From NCBI RefSeq assembly GCF_002738225.1, contig NZ_PEBQ01000207.1:1-64000 (forward strand): a DNA stretch of 64,000 bases. The letters are read 5' to 3'. The stretch comes from Acetobacter pomorum. Its GTDB lineage: Bacteria > Pseudomonadota > Alphaproteobacteria > Acetobacterales > Acetobacteraceae. The position numbers were made by a program, and so were the translations under genes. Below the pieces are notes generated by a model. The model searched no databases and was not told the origin of the DNA. It saw nothing but the letters and a program-made list of their open reading frames with translations. Positions 47,190 to 55,915 of the stretch are shown piece after piece; within the stretch, counting starts at the first letter, position 1, and the number at the start of each line of letters is the position of its first letter.

Positions 47190-48581
47190 ATGGCTTATGC
47201 AACAATCAATCCCTTCACCGAAGAGCAGGTGAAGACATTCCCCACCGCTACGGATGCGGAAATTGAAACAGCAATTGCCAAGGGTGATGCAGCTTTCCAG
47301 AAATGGAAAAACTTCTCCCATGCCGATCGTGCACGCATTTTGCAGAAAGCAGCTGACCTGCTGCGCGAAAATCTGGATGCGTATTCCAAGCTGCTGACCC
47401 TTGAAATGGGCAAGCGCTTTGCTGAAGCTCAGGCAGAAACGGAACTTTCCGCCGCTATTTTCGAATACTACGCCAAGAACGCTGAAAAGCTGCTGCAGCC
47501 GCAGGACCTGCCTGTAGCAGATCCGCAGGAAGGCCGCGCCAAACTGGTGTACGAACCGCAGGGAATTATTGTTGCGATCGAGCCTTGGAACTTCCCGTTC
47601 TATCAGGTTGCCCGCATTATTTCCCCACAGCTTGCGGCTGGTAATACGGTTATTCTCAAGCATGCTTCCAACGTGCCGCAGTGTGCTGCTGCCATGGAAA
47701 AACTGATGCTGGATGCCGGGTTGCCAGAAGGCGGCTTTATCAACCTGTATCCATCCCATGCACAGCTTGCCACGGTTATTCAGGACCCACGCGTACGCGG
47801 TGTTGCCCTTACAGGTTCTGAAGGTGCTGGTGCCAAAATTGCTGCTACAGCTGGTGGCGCACTTAAAAAGTGCATCATGGAACTGGGTGGCTCTGATGCG
47901 CTGATCGTACTGAACGATGCTGACATTGAAAAAGCTGCCAAATGGGCTGTTTTTGGCCGCCACTGGAACGGCGGACAGGTGTGCGTTAACGCCAAGCGCA
48001 TGATTGTGGAAGACGGTGTTTACGACAAGTTTGTAGAACTTTACCGCAAAGGCGTAAGCGCCCTACGTATGGGGGACCCAATGGACCCCAACACCACCAT
48101 GCCGCCTCTTTCTTCCCGCGGGGCTGTGGAAGACCTGAAAAAGCAGGTTTCTGAAGCTGTGGCACATGGTGCAAAGGCAGAAGAAGTTCCTCTGGAAATG
48201 CCTAACAAAGGCTGTTTCTTCCGCCCTGTTATTCTGACAGATCTGGACGAAAGCAACCCGGCTCGACGTTGGGAATTCTTTGGCCCCGTTACCATGCTGT
48301 TCCGCGCAAAAGACGCAGACCACGCTGTGGAAATCGCCAATGATTCTCCATACGGTCTGGGTGGTTCCATCTTCTCCCAGAACGAAGAAAAAGCAGCTGA
48401 ACTGGCCCGCAAAATGGACACCGGTATGGTGTACATTAACCACCCAACAATGGTAAAAGCTGATCTACCATTTGGTGGTGTGAAGCGTTCTGGCTTTGGC
48501 CGTGAACTGATTGACCTTGGTCTAAAAGAATTCGTCAACACCAAGTTGATCGACATTGTGGATATTGACGCACCGTTCTAA
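47190..48581 (+). CDS. NAD(P)-dependent aldehyde (succinate-semialdehyde-type) dehydrogenase
   Basis: A 463-residue aldehyde dehydrogenase. It carries the IEPWNFPFYQVARIISPQLA motif, the general-base glutamate in MELGGSDALIVLNDAD and the nucleophilic cysteine in WNGGQVCVNAKRMIV. Length and motifs match the GabD/YneI/SadH group rather than CoA-acylating enzymes. The true substrate may be acetaldehyde or another aldehyde given the neighbouring alcohol dehydrogenase. Strong terminator follows. Confidence 0.9.
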   Translation: MAYATINPFTEEQVKTFPTATDAEIETAIAKGDAAFQKWKNFSHADRARILQKAADLLRENLDAYSKLLTLEMGKRFAEAQAETELSAAIFEYYAKNAEKLLQPQDLPVADPQEGRAKLVYEPQGIIVAIEPWNFPFYQVARIISPQLAAGNTVILKHASNVPQCAAAMEKLMLDAGLPEGGFINLYPSHAQLATVIQDPRVRGVALTGSEGAGAKIAATAGGALKKCIMELGGSDALIVLNDADIEKAAKWAVFGRHWNGGQVCVNAKRMIVEDGVYDKFVELYRKGVSALRMGDPMDPNTTMPPLSSRGAVEDLKKQVSEAVAHGAKAEEVPLEMPNKGCFFRPVILTDLDESNPARRWEFFGPVTMLFRAKDADHAVEIANDSPYGLGGSIFSQNEEKAAELARKMDTGMVYINHPTMVKADLPFGGVKRSGFGRELIDLGLKEFVNTKLIDIVDIDAPF

Positions 48582-48599
48582 TAGGCGCGTTCATTCACC

Positions 48600-48635
48600 A
48601 AAAAAGGCGGAAGGGGTTCCCCCTCCGCCTTTTTT
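48600..48635. terminator. Bidirectional terminator between the aldehyde dehydrogenase gene and serC
   Basis: AAAAAAGGCGGA pairs with TCCGCCTTTTTT with an inner AGGGGTTCCCCC loop that can itself pair. A- and T-runs on both sides. Confidence 0.95.
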
Positions 48636-48662
48636 CATACCGTGTAACGATAAAAACTCTGA

Positions 48663-49838
48663 TTACTGCGGTGCAACCTGCGCAAAAGCCCAATCCAGCC
48701 ACGGTAACAGGGCACGTACATCCGCTGCCTCAACCGTGGCGCCACCCCAGATACGCAAACCCACAGGGGCATCACGGTAACTGGCCAGATCAAACCCAAT
48801 GCCTTCTTCTGCCAGAATAGCCAGCACTTTCTTGACCGTTTTCGTCTGCTCTTCGCGTTCAAGTGCTAGAAACCATGGGGCAACAATACGCAAACAGATT
48901 GCTGTGGAAGAACGTTCTTCACGCTTCTGGGCCAGAAACTCCACCCAGTCTGTTTTTTCCACCCACATGGTCACTTCAGCCAGATTAGCCTGGCTGCGCG
49001 CCTTCAACCCTTCCAAACCCCCGGCACCTTCAGCCCATTTCAGGCTATCCAGTGCATCTTCCACACACAGCATGGACGGGGTGTTAATGGTGTCTCCGCG
49101 AAAAATGCCTTCAATCAGACCATTCTTGTTCGTCATGCGGAAAATCTTGGGTAGGGGGCGTGGTGCCTGAAAACTTTCCAGACGCTCCACAGCTTTGGGA
49201 GAAAGGGCGATCATACCATGCGCGGCTTCTCCCCCCAAAGCTTTCTGCCAAGACCATGTGACTACATCCAGACGGTCCCACGGCAAATCCATTGCGAATG
49301 CAGCAGATGTGGCATCACAAATCACCAGCCCCGCATGCTGCGCTGGAATGGCATCTTGTGAGGGAATACGCACCCCGGAGGTTGTGCCATTCCATGCCAG
49401 CACCACATCATGGTCCCAGTTCACCTGTGACATATCTGGCAGGCTGCCGTATTCGGCTTTCAGAACCCGCGTGTTTTCCAGCTTGAGCTGGGTGACAATA
49501 TCCTGCGCCCATAGTGCGGAAAAACTTTCAAACGCCAGCACATCCACTGGCCGTTCCCCCAACATGGACCACAAGGCCATTTCCACAGCACCGGTATCGG
49601 AAGCAGGCACAATACCTACGCGCCAATCCTTCGGCACACCCAAAATGGCGCTGGAGCGGTCAATAACCTCTTTCAGCCGTGCACGCCCTTCCGCAGAGCG
49701 ATGTGAACGCCCCACCAACGCATTTGCCAGCGCCGATACATTCCAACCCGGCCGCTTTGCACACGGGCCAGAAGAAAAGCATGGATTAAGGGGACGGCTG
49801 GCCGGACGAGAAAGAACGGATAGGGAAGCGGCTGTCAT
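48663..49838 (-). CDS. serC: Phosphoserine aminotransferase
   Basis: Converts 3-phosphohydroxypyruvate to phosphoserine with PLP, and can act in pyridoxine synthesis. The 391 residues begin [17 protein letters not shown], with [14 protein letters not shown], the [11 protein letters not shown] segment and the PLP lysine in [18 protein letters not shown]. This is the longer alphaproteobacterial form. The open frame reads back through the tRNA gene, so the ATG at 49838 is the realistic start. No serA is adjacent in this window. Confidence 0.94.
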   Translation of the reverse strand: MTAASLSVLSRPASRPLNPCFSSGPCAKRPGWNVSALANALVGRSHRSAEGRARLKEVIDRSSAILGVPKDWRVGIVPASDTGAVEMALWSMLGERPVDVLAFESFSALWAQDIVTQLKLENTRVLKAEYGSLPDMSQVNWDHDVVLAWNGTTSGVRIPSQDAIPAQHAGLVICDATSAAFAMDLPWDRLDVVTWSWQKALGGEAAHGMIALSPKAVERLESFQAPRPLPKIFRMTNKNGLIEGIFRGDTINTPSMLCVEDALDSLKWAEGAGGLEGLKARSQANLAEVTMWVEKTDWVEFLAQKREERSSTAICLRIVAPWFLALEREEQTKTVKKVLAILAEEGIGFDLASYRDAPVGLRIWGGATVEAADVRALLPWLDWAFAQVAPQ

Positions 49839-49870
49839 AACCTTGGCCAGAATAGGGGGAAGAAGAAATC

Positions 49871-49957
49871 TGGTGCGAGAGAGGGGACTCGAACCCCTAA
49901 GCCCTTTCGGGCGGTCGATTTTGAGTCGACTACGTCTACCAATTCCGTCACTCTCGC
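49871..49957 (-). tRNA. tRNA-Leu (anticodon CAA), encoded CCA
   Basis: On the minus strand the acceptor GCGAGAG pairs with CTCTCGC, followed by discriminator A and an encoded CCA. The anticodon stem GTCGA/TCGAC encloses CTCAAAA, giving anticodon CAA for UUG. A long variable arm (CCGCCCGAAAGGGC) marks a class II tRNA. The T arm reads GGGGTTCGAGTCCCC. Length 87 nt. Confidence 0.97.
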
Positions 49958-50012
49958 AGCGTGGCCCTTTTCCTACCAGCAAATTGCCTGCGGGAAAAGA
50001 GGATGCTTCATT

Positions 50013-50354
50013 TTATCGACATACTCTTTTTGTGCCATCGGCTGCAATATAGGTGCCTGTCTGGGTATCAAAGCACGCATTTTGCACACACGCATTGCCA
50101 GAAGAAAGCGGCTGCGGGTAATTTTGCACGCCCATGGCCATATTTTCACGCGCTGCTGTGCCACATAATGGCGTATTCAAAGGCGCGGAGGGATCATTCG
50201 TCAAATGGTTGTCATTGGTGGAAGATGGCTCGGTTGTCAGCCCCGGCGCAAAACTTTGTGGGGGAATACGATGCCCCTGCTGGGGCGCACACCCTGCCAG
50301 CAGCCCTCCCGCCAGACACAGGCTGACAATACCAACAGAAAAACGGATGGACAT
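50013..50354 (-). CDS. Small lipoprotein of unknown function
   Basis: A 113-residue protein with a lipoprotein signal (SLCLAGGLLAGCAPQ, cysteine about residue 22). The mature part is polar and low in structure, with four further cysteines, two in NACVQNACFDTQTG and one at CGTAAR, and ends TYIAADGTKRVCR. I do not recognise a domain. ATG at 50354 follows GGAAAGAATA. It lies between xseA and tRNA-Leu on the same strand. Confidence 0.65.
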   Translation of the reverse strand: MSIRFSVGIVSLCLAGGLLAGCAPQQGHRIPPQSFAPGLTTEPSSTNDNHLTNDPSAPLNTPLCGTAARENMAMGVQNYPQPLSSGNACVQNACFDTQTGTYIAADGTKRVCR

Positions 50355-50450
50355 ACGCTTTATTCTTTCCTGACAGCGCGGACCCTCCGCCCGCGTGGTT
50401 TCTATTGGCAGACCATAAACCTGATTGGCTTTGAAGCTCAACTTGGTGTG

Positions 50451-51905
50451 CTACAGTTCCAGCATACCTTGTCTGGGTTGGCGAGAGCCATCACCAATCA
50501 CAGCCGGGCGGGCACCATCACCAAATGTCAGCTCTACACGCTCGCCATCACGCAATTGTCCAGCACTTGTTACTGGGTGGCCTTGCGCCGTAACCAATGC
50601 ATATCCACGAGCCAATACGGCACGGGGGGATACGGCCTCTAATTGCCCAGCAATACCTGCAAGAGCTGTTCGCCTTTCCCGCACCAACGCCTGTAAGGGA
50701 GCAGGCGTGATACGTAGCCGCCCAAGCCGAGCATCCTGCTTTTGAAAAGCATGCACCATACTGGTTTGCAACATGTTTGCCAGCACAGCCAGACGCGTAC
50801 GCCGCCCTGCCAGCAAGGTTTCAACCACTGGCATGTGGCGTTCTACCGCAACCAGATCGGCCTTACGCCGCTGCACCAAAGCAGGCAGGGCAACATCCAG
50901 ACGGCGGCCTCTATCATCCAGTTGCATGCGCGCTGTCTGCAACAGGCTGGGCAGATCCGGCATGGCGGAAGATGCACGGTCCAACCTCAAACGCGCGGTT
51001 TGCAACAAGCGGGAAAGCGCACCTAGCGCCCGCGCATTTCGATGTTCAATATCAGCCAGCAGCTCAGTCCGTACTGGCACGGCCATTTCTGCCGCTGCTG
51101 TGGGCGTTGGTGCGCGCCTGTCTGATGCAAAATCAATCAGGGTTGTATCCGTTTCGTGCCCTACCGCAGAAATAAGCGGAATTGTGCATGCCGCCGCAGC
51201 ACGCACCACAGCCTCATCATTAAAAGCCATCAGGTCTTCCAATGATCCGCCACCACGCGCCACAATCAGCACATCGGGCCGTGGCACGGCCCCTTGGCCA
51301 TCCAGCCGAGAAAATCCATCAATCGCCGCAGCAATGCGCGCCGCAGCACCTTCACCCTGTACGGGCACAGGCCAGACAATGACAGGCCGGGGAAAACGCC
51401 GTTGCAGAGTGGTGCAGATATCATGCAGCACAGCACCCTGAGGAGATGTGACGACCCCAATCACACGCGGCAAAAGCGGAATGGCTTTTTTACGGGCTGT
51501 ATCAAACAGTCCTTCTTCCGCCAGCCTGATCCGTAACCGTTCAATACGGGCCAGCAAAGCACCTTCACCCGCATATTCCATGCGTTCTACAACAAGCTGA
51601 TAGCTGGAGCGCTCGCCATAAGCTGAAATCTTGCCCGTGGCGATAATTTCCACCCCGTTTTCCGGGGCCAAGCCAAGGCGTGACACCGAACCACGCCACA
51701 CCACACCAGAAATTTTGCCCCGTTCATCCTTGAGGGAAAAATACACATGCCCGGATGGGTAACGTTTAAGCTCCGTAATTTCACCGCGCACACGTACACG
51801 GCTGAACGTGCCCTCCAGCGTGCGCCGGATAGCCCCTGAGATTTCTGAAACGGTAAATTCCGGCACATTATTGCTGGCCGATGGCATGTCAAACTGTTCG
51901 GTCAT
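50451..51905 (-). CDS. xseA: Exodeoxyribonuclease VII large subunit
   Basis: Large subunit of the single-strand-specific nuclease ExoVII. The 484 residues start with an OB-fold (FSRVRVRGEITELKRYPSGH, YFSLKDERG), then the catalytic domain with VIGVVTSPQGAVLHDI, DVLIVARGGGSLEDLMAFNDE and PLISAVGHETDTTLIDFASD, followed by a long helical region. The C-terminal tail is longer than needed for the nuclease core. It diverges from purD; xseB is not in this window. Confidence 0.95.
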   Translation of the reverse strand: MTEQFDMPSASNNVPEFTVSEISGAIRRTLEGTFSRVRVRGEITELKRYPSGHVYFSLKDERGKISGVVWRGSVSRLGLAPENGVEIIATGKISAYGERSSYQLVVERMEYAGEGALLARIERLRIRLAEEGLFDTARKKAIPLLPRVIGVVTSPQGAVLHDICTTLQRRFPRPVIVWPVPVQGEGAAARIAAAIDGFSRLDGQGAVPRPDVLIVARGGGSLEDLMAFNDEAVVRAAAACTIPLISAVGHETDTTLIDFASDRRAPTPTAAAEMAVPVRTELLADIEHRNARALGALSRLLQTARLRLDRASSAMPDLPSLLQTARMQLDDRGRRLDVALPALVQRRKADLVAVERHMPVVETLLAGRRTRLAVLANMLQTSMVHAFQKQDARLGRLRITPAPLQALVRERRTALAGIAGQLEAVSPRAVLARGYALVTAQGHPVTSAGQLRDGERVELTFGDGARPAVIGDGSRQPRQGMLEL

Positions 51906-51971
51906 GCGGCTAACCTATGCTACAGACGCTCGCTCTGAAAAGAGCAGAACATCAAGATGCAGGAGAAAACA

Positions 51972-53240
51972 ATGCGGGTACTTCTGGTTGGATCTGGCGG
52001 CAGAGAGCATGCGCTGGCCGCAACACTTGCCCGTTCTCCGGAACTTTCAGCCCTGTTTATCGCACCCGGAAACCCGGGCACAGCAGAACTTGGCGTAAAT
52101 GTGCCTATTGGGGCGCAGGATGTTCCCGCACTTGTACAATTTGCTCTGGAACAAAAAGTGGATCTGGTGATTCCTGGCCCGGAAGCCCCGTTGGTGGAAG
52201 GGCTGGCAGATGCCTGTGCCCGCGCCAAGCTGGCCTGTGCTGGCCCCACGCAGGCCGCTGCCCGGCTTGAAGGTAGCAAAAGCTTTACAAAGGAAATCTG
52301 CTACGCCGCCAATATTCCCACAGCGCAGGCAGAACGGTTTACAGATGTAAACGCAGCGCTCACCTATGTGCGTGAAAAAGGTGCGCCCATTGTTGTGAAG
52401 GCGGATGGTCTGGCCGCCGGAAAAGGCGTTGTCGTGGCCTCCACACTGGCAGAAGCCGAAAGCGCTGTGCAGGACATGATGGCAGGTGGTTCCTTTGGGG
52501 ATGCGGGCCGCTGCGTGGTGATTGAAGATTGTCTGGTAGGTGAGGAAGTTTCTCTTTTCGCGTTCTGCGCTGGAGAAACCGCAACCCTTATTGGTGCGGC
52601 CCAAGACCATAAACGTATTGGAGATGGAGATACCGGCCCCAATACAGGCGGAATGGGCGCTGTTTCTCCGCCAAAAGGATTTGGCCGGGCAGAGCAGGAA
52701 GCCGCTCTTGATCTGCTGGTACGCCCCATGCTGAAGGAAATGGTACGCCGCGGCACACCTTTCCGCGGGGTAATTTTTGCTGGCCTGATGTTAACAGAAA
52801 CAGGCCCTCAGCTGATAGAATACAACGTAAGGTTTGGAGACCCGGAAGCAGAAGCGCTGCTGCCACGGCTAACATCTGATCTTCTTCCCGCCATGAAGGC
52901 TCTTGCGGAAGACCGGCTGGATACCGCTCCTATCACATTTTCCGATCAGGCTTCTGTTTGCGTTGTTATGGCAGCACGTGGCTACCCTGGCGCACCGGAA
53001 AAAGGTGCTGTTATTTCGGGCATTGAAGATGCCAACAAATTGCCTGATGTGCAGGTTTTTCAAGCTGGCACAATGTTGAATGCCGCAGGAGAACTTGTGG
53101 TGGCCGGAGGGCGCGTACTGGTTGTATGCGCATTGGGAGACACCGTGAAACAGGCGCAGGAACGTGCTTACGAAGGCGTTAAAGCCATTTCATGGGATGG
53201 GGCAACATGGCGCACAGATATTGGTAACCGTGCGCTCTAA
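51972..53240 (+). CDS. purD: Phosphoribosylamine-glycine ligase
   Basis: Second step of purine synthesis, joining glycine to phosphoribosylamine with ATP. The 422 residues show MRVLLVGSGGREHALAATL, APGNPGTAELG, the ATP-grasp GAPIVVKADGLAAGKGVVVAS and the late EYNVRFGDPEAEALLPRL. The GCAGGAG directly before the ATG at 51972 rules out the ATG at 51957 that overlaps it. It diverges from xseA with a 66-bp gap. Confidence 0.96.
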   Translation: MRVLLVGSGGREHALAATLARSPELSALFIAPGNPGTAELGVNVPIGAQDVPALVQFALEQKVDLVIPGPEAPLVEGLADACARAKLACAGPTQAAARLEGSKSFTKEICYAANIPTAQAERFTDVNAALTYVREKGAPIVVKADGLAAGKGVVVASTLAEAESAVQDMMAGGSFGDAGRCVVIEDCLVGEEVSLFAFCAGETATLIGAAQDHKRIGDGDTGPNTGGMGAVSPPKGFGRAEQEAALDLLVRPMLKEMVRRGTPFRGVIFAGLMLTETGPQLIEYNVRFGDPEAEALLPRLTSDLLPAMKALAEDRLDTAPITFSDQASVCVVMAARGYPGAPEKGAVISGIEDANKLPDVQVFQAGTMLNAAGELVVAGGRVLVVCALGDTVKQAQERAYEGVKAISWDGATWRTDIGNRAL

Positions 53241-53260
53241 AAAGCTTTAAATGTAATTGT

Positions 53261-53296
53261 CCTTGGCCACACAGATCCGCTTCTGTTTGGCCAAGG
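53261..53296. terminator. Hairpin between converging purD and rimI
   Basis: CCTTGGCCA pairs with TGGCCAAGG, with CACAG/CTGTT able to extend the stem. No U-run is present on either side, so it may be a weak terminator or a 3' stabilising stem. Confidence 0.45.
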
Positions 53297-53305
53297 GCTT
53301 GCGAC

Positions 53306-53743
53306 CTAGCAAGACCGCCCCAAAATCAGGGCATCCGAACCATCTTCATAATATCTTTTCCGTAAACCCAGTTTTTCAAAACCCTGTTTTTCATAGAGGG
53401 TTCTGGCAGACTGATTGTTTACCGATACTTCCAAAAACCAGGTTTGCGCTCCATTCTGCCGCCCGACCTGTGCCCCCCATGCCAACAGGCATTGGGCTAC
53501 ACCGCATTTTCTATATTCCGGCAGCACGCAAATTGTTAAAATTTCTGCTTCATCTGCTACACTTCGTAACATGATGAAACCAGCAGGCTGATCTTCCACC
53601 ATGCCAATGCCTGCATGCACACCTGGAGAAGAAAGAAGAGCCGTTATAGCCGTTTGGTTCCACTGTGCTTTAGAATCAAAGCATTGAGCATGCATGCTGG
53701 CCAGCAGATGTGCATACGTCTTTCCAGCGTGTTGCACATGCAT
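53306..53743 (-). CDS. rimI: Ribosomal-protein-alanine N-acetyltransferase
   Basis: A GNAT enzyme of 145 residues. The acetyl-CoA motif is ILTICVLPEYRKCGVAQCLL and the C-terminus has the VNNQSARTLYEKQGFEKLGLRKRYY segment typical of RimI, which acetylates the N-terminus of ribosomal protein S18. It follows tsaB with start and stop almost overlapping; the TTG at 53749 is an alternative start. tsaB-rimI is a widely conserved pair. Confidence 0.92.
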   Translation of the reverse strand: MHVQHAGKTYAHLLASMHAQCFDSKAQWNQTAITALLSSPGVHAGIGMVEDQPAGFIMLRSVADEAEILTICVLPEYRKCGVAQCLLAWGAQVGRQNGAQTWFLEVSVNNQSARTLYEKQGFEKLGLRKRYYEDGSDALILGRSC

Positions 53744-53745
53744 TT

Positions 53746-54438
53746 TCAAACCGGTTTGGCCCTTAATCCCTGCGCAGGCAATTTGGCTTCTGGTGGATCA
53801 ACATATAGTGGCAATGGATCACGCGGAGGAATAACACCCTGTTGCCGCTTTAATGCGGCGCATGCAATCTGCTCCGGTGTTGGTGAGCACAAACCACTAT
53901 AAATGGCATGAGAGAAAGAAAGATCTTTACATGCATTACCTGCCACCAACCATTTTCCTTCTGGCTGATGCCAACTGGCTATCATGACAGCACGCACCTG
54001 TTGGGCGTCCTCAACAAAAACCCGCCCACGCCGTGCCGGTGTTATCATCAGCCAGCCCTTGCATTCCGGATGCTGTTGCAATTCCTGATCCAAGGCAGGC
54101 GCCAAAGCTTCTGCACGTGTTACGCCTACCAAGGAGCAACCAGCCCCTAATGCAAACCCGGCCGCCACCGCACATGAAGCACGCAAGCCTGTAAAAGACC
54201 CAGGCCCAACAACCACAGCCACAAGATCTGGCTGCGTGTCTGTTCCTGCACCCCAGCCAACTTTTTGCAAAACAGCCTTAGCAAGAAGATTGATACCTTC
54301 GGCAGCCTGTTTACCGGCTACAACCTTGGCATCCAGCACAGAAAGCTTATCACCCTCAACCTGAACACATGCAGCCATTCCGCAAGCAGATTCCCCTGCC
54401 GGACTCCCATCCAGAACCAGAATACGCTGCACCATCAT
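53746..54438 (-). CDS. tsaB: tRNA threonylcarbamoyladenosine biosynthesis protein TsaB
   Basis: Partner of TsaD in making the t6A base at position 37 of ANN-decoding tRNAs. The 230 residues show the ASKHA start RILVLDGSPAG, VVVGPGSFTGLRASCAVAAGFA, and a C-terminal half with YVDPPEAKLP. ATGA overlap with the nitroreductase stop (ATG at 54438) suggests translational coupling. Confidence 0.92.
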   Translation of the reverse strand: MMVQRILVLDGSPAGESACGMAACVQVEGDKLSVLDAKVVAGKQAAEGINLLAKAVLQKVGWGAGTDTQPDLVAVVVGPGSFTGLRASCAVAAGFALGAGCSLVGVTRAEALAPALDQELQQHPECKGWLMITPARRGRVFVEDAQQVRAVMIASWHQPEGKWLVAGNACKDLSFSHAIYSGLCSPTPEQIACAALKRQQGVIPPRDPLPLYVDPPEAKLPAQGLRAKPV

Positions 54439-55064
54439 GAAACCACGCAACAGGCTTCTTCAAACGCCAGACGTGGCGCGCGTGGGGGCTGAGTTTCAAA
54501 ATCTCCATATCCCAGACATAGCAGAAAATTCGCACGCCAGCCTTGCTCGGCCAGAAAAGCATCTTCTACCAAAGCCTGATCAAACCCGGAGATAGGTAGG
54601 GCATCTAACCCCAACGCACGGGCGGCCATAATCATGTATGCACCTTGCAACGTGCCATTACGGAAAGCCGTTTCCTCTGCCAGACCAACATCTGATGCAA
54701 ACCATGAACGCAGATTTTCTTGCGGACACAGGCGCGGCAACTGCTCAAAAAACAAAGGATCATGCGCAACAATAGCAATAACAGGCGCCCCCATAACCCG
54801 ATTGATATTGCCCGCAGACAAGGCAGGCCGCAGACGCTCACGCCCATCTGAGCCTGTAATAAAAACAAACCGGGCAGGGCAGCAATTGCCAGATGTTGGC
54901 CCCATTTTTGTAAGATCATAAAGCTGGCGCAGAAGGTTTTCTTCTACTGTGCGGGTTGTCCAGCGGAGGGGCGTACGCGCCTTTCTGAAAAGGAGGTCCA
55001 GCCCGTTTTCATCCAGCATATGTATCTTGCCCTGTCTTGCATCTGTCATTGAAAGGGCAGGCAT
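54435..55064 (-). CDS. Nitroreductase family protein (RutE-like)
   Basis: A 209-residue FMN-dependent oxidoreductase. The flavin-binding start RTPLRWTTRTVEENLLRQLYD and KMGPTSGNCCPARFVFI match the malonic semialdehyde reductase (RutE/YdfG-type nitroreductase) group; the later GLDALPISGFD and GYGDFETQPPRAPR also fit. The reaction is not proven and no other rut gene is nearby. It is inserted between nfuA and tsaB on the same strand and overlaps tsaB by four bases. The ATG at 55064 is chosen, with 55049 possible. Confidence 0.85.
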   Translation of the reverse strand: MPALSMTDARQGKIHMLDENGLDLLFRKARTPLRWTTRTVEENLLRQLYDLTKMGPTSGNCCPARFVFITGSDGRERLRPALSAGNINRVMGAPVIAIVAHDPLFFEQLPRLCPQENLRSWFASDVGLAEETAFRNGTLQGAYMIMAARALGLDALPISGFDQALVEDAFLAEQGWRANFLLCLGYGDFETQPPRAPRLAFEEACCVVS

Positions 55065-55128
55065 AAAAATACCTGCCTGCTTTCTATGCCACGCTTTGGA
55101 GCGCGACAAAAGCAGACAGGTGCAATGC

Positions 55129-55689
55129 TTAATCTACCTGTTCGACAGACACCACTTCTGGCACGTAATGACGCAGCATGTTCTCTACCCCATGCTTGAG
55201 CGTTGCGCGCGAAGAAGGACAGCCAGAACAAGCCCCCTGCATAGTCAGACGCACCACCCCATTACGATACCCGCGGAAAACAATATCGCCTCCATCACCG
55301 GCTACAGCAGGACGTACCCTTGTATCCAGCAGTTCCTTAATCTGGGTGACAATTTCTTCATCTTCAGGGGCAATAGCATCTTCTGTAACAGCCACGCCTT
55401 CTGCCACCACAGGATGACCAGCCACAAAATGATCCATCAGAGTGGAAAGTACCTGAGGGCGCAGATCTTCCCAATCCTGAGAATCCGCTTTTGTTACGGA
55501 AACAAAGTCGTTCCCCAAAAACACGCGCGAAACACCCGGCAGGGCGAACAACGCCTCCGCCAGAGGAGAGCGACCGGCAACAGCATCGGCATCAATAAAA
55601 TCAATTGTGCCTGCATCCCCCATCACAGGCTGCCCTGGCAGGAATTTAAGCGTAGCAGGATTGGGAGTACTTTCAGTTTCTATAAACAT
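55129..55689 (-). CDS. nfuA: NfuA/NifU-type iron-sulfur carrier protein
   Basis: A 186-residue Fe-S cluster carrier. The N-terminal Nfu domain (MFIETESTPNPATLKFLPGQ) is followed by the NifU C-terminal domain with AGDGGDIVFRGYRNGVVRL and the cluster-binding CxxC in GACSGCPSSRATLKHGVE. This two-domain form is the usual alphaproteobacterial and mitochondrial type. First gene of nfuA-nitroreductase-tsaB-rimI. Confidence 0.94.
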   Translation of the reverse strand: MFIETESTPNPATLKFLPGQPVMGDAGTIDFIDADAVAGRSPLAEALFALPGVSRVFLGNDFVSVTKADSQDWEDLRPQVLSTLMDHFVAGHPVVAEGVAVTEDAIAPEDEEIVTQIKELLDTRVRPAVAGDGGDIVFRGYRNGVVRLTMQGACSGCPSSRATLKHGVENMLRHYVPEVVSVEQVD

Positions 55690-55915
55690 GACCAGTTAAG
55701 CCCGCATAACGAGGAAAGGAAATTTGTTACCTTTCAGTTGGCATTAGAATGCGTACGAAACAAGTCCTGTATTCAAAGAAAAACGGCTCTTTCTATGTTA
55801 TTTCTCTTTGCATCAACAACTTCCCTTAATTTTACATGACAGAATCTTTCCTTGCTATTTAGCAAATCTGCCATGCAATTCTGAAACAGAAGATCATCTG
55901 AAATCAAAGAAGAAC

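Noticed and set aside
46659..47963. 434-codon open frame antisense to the adh and aldehyde dehydrogenase genes
   Set aside because: It spans two real genes and their intergenic gap; no conserved motif.
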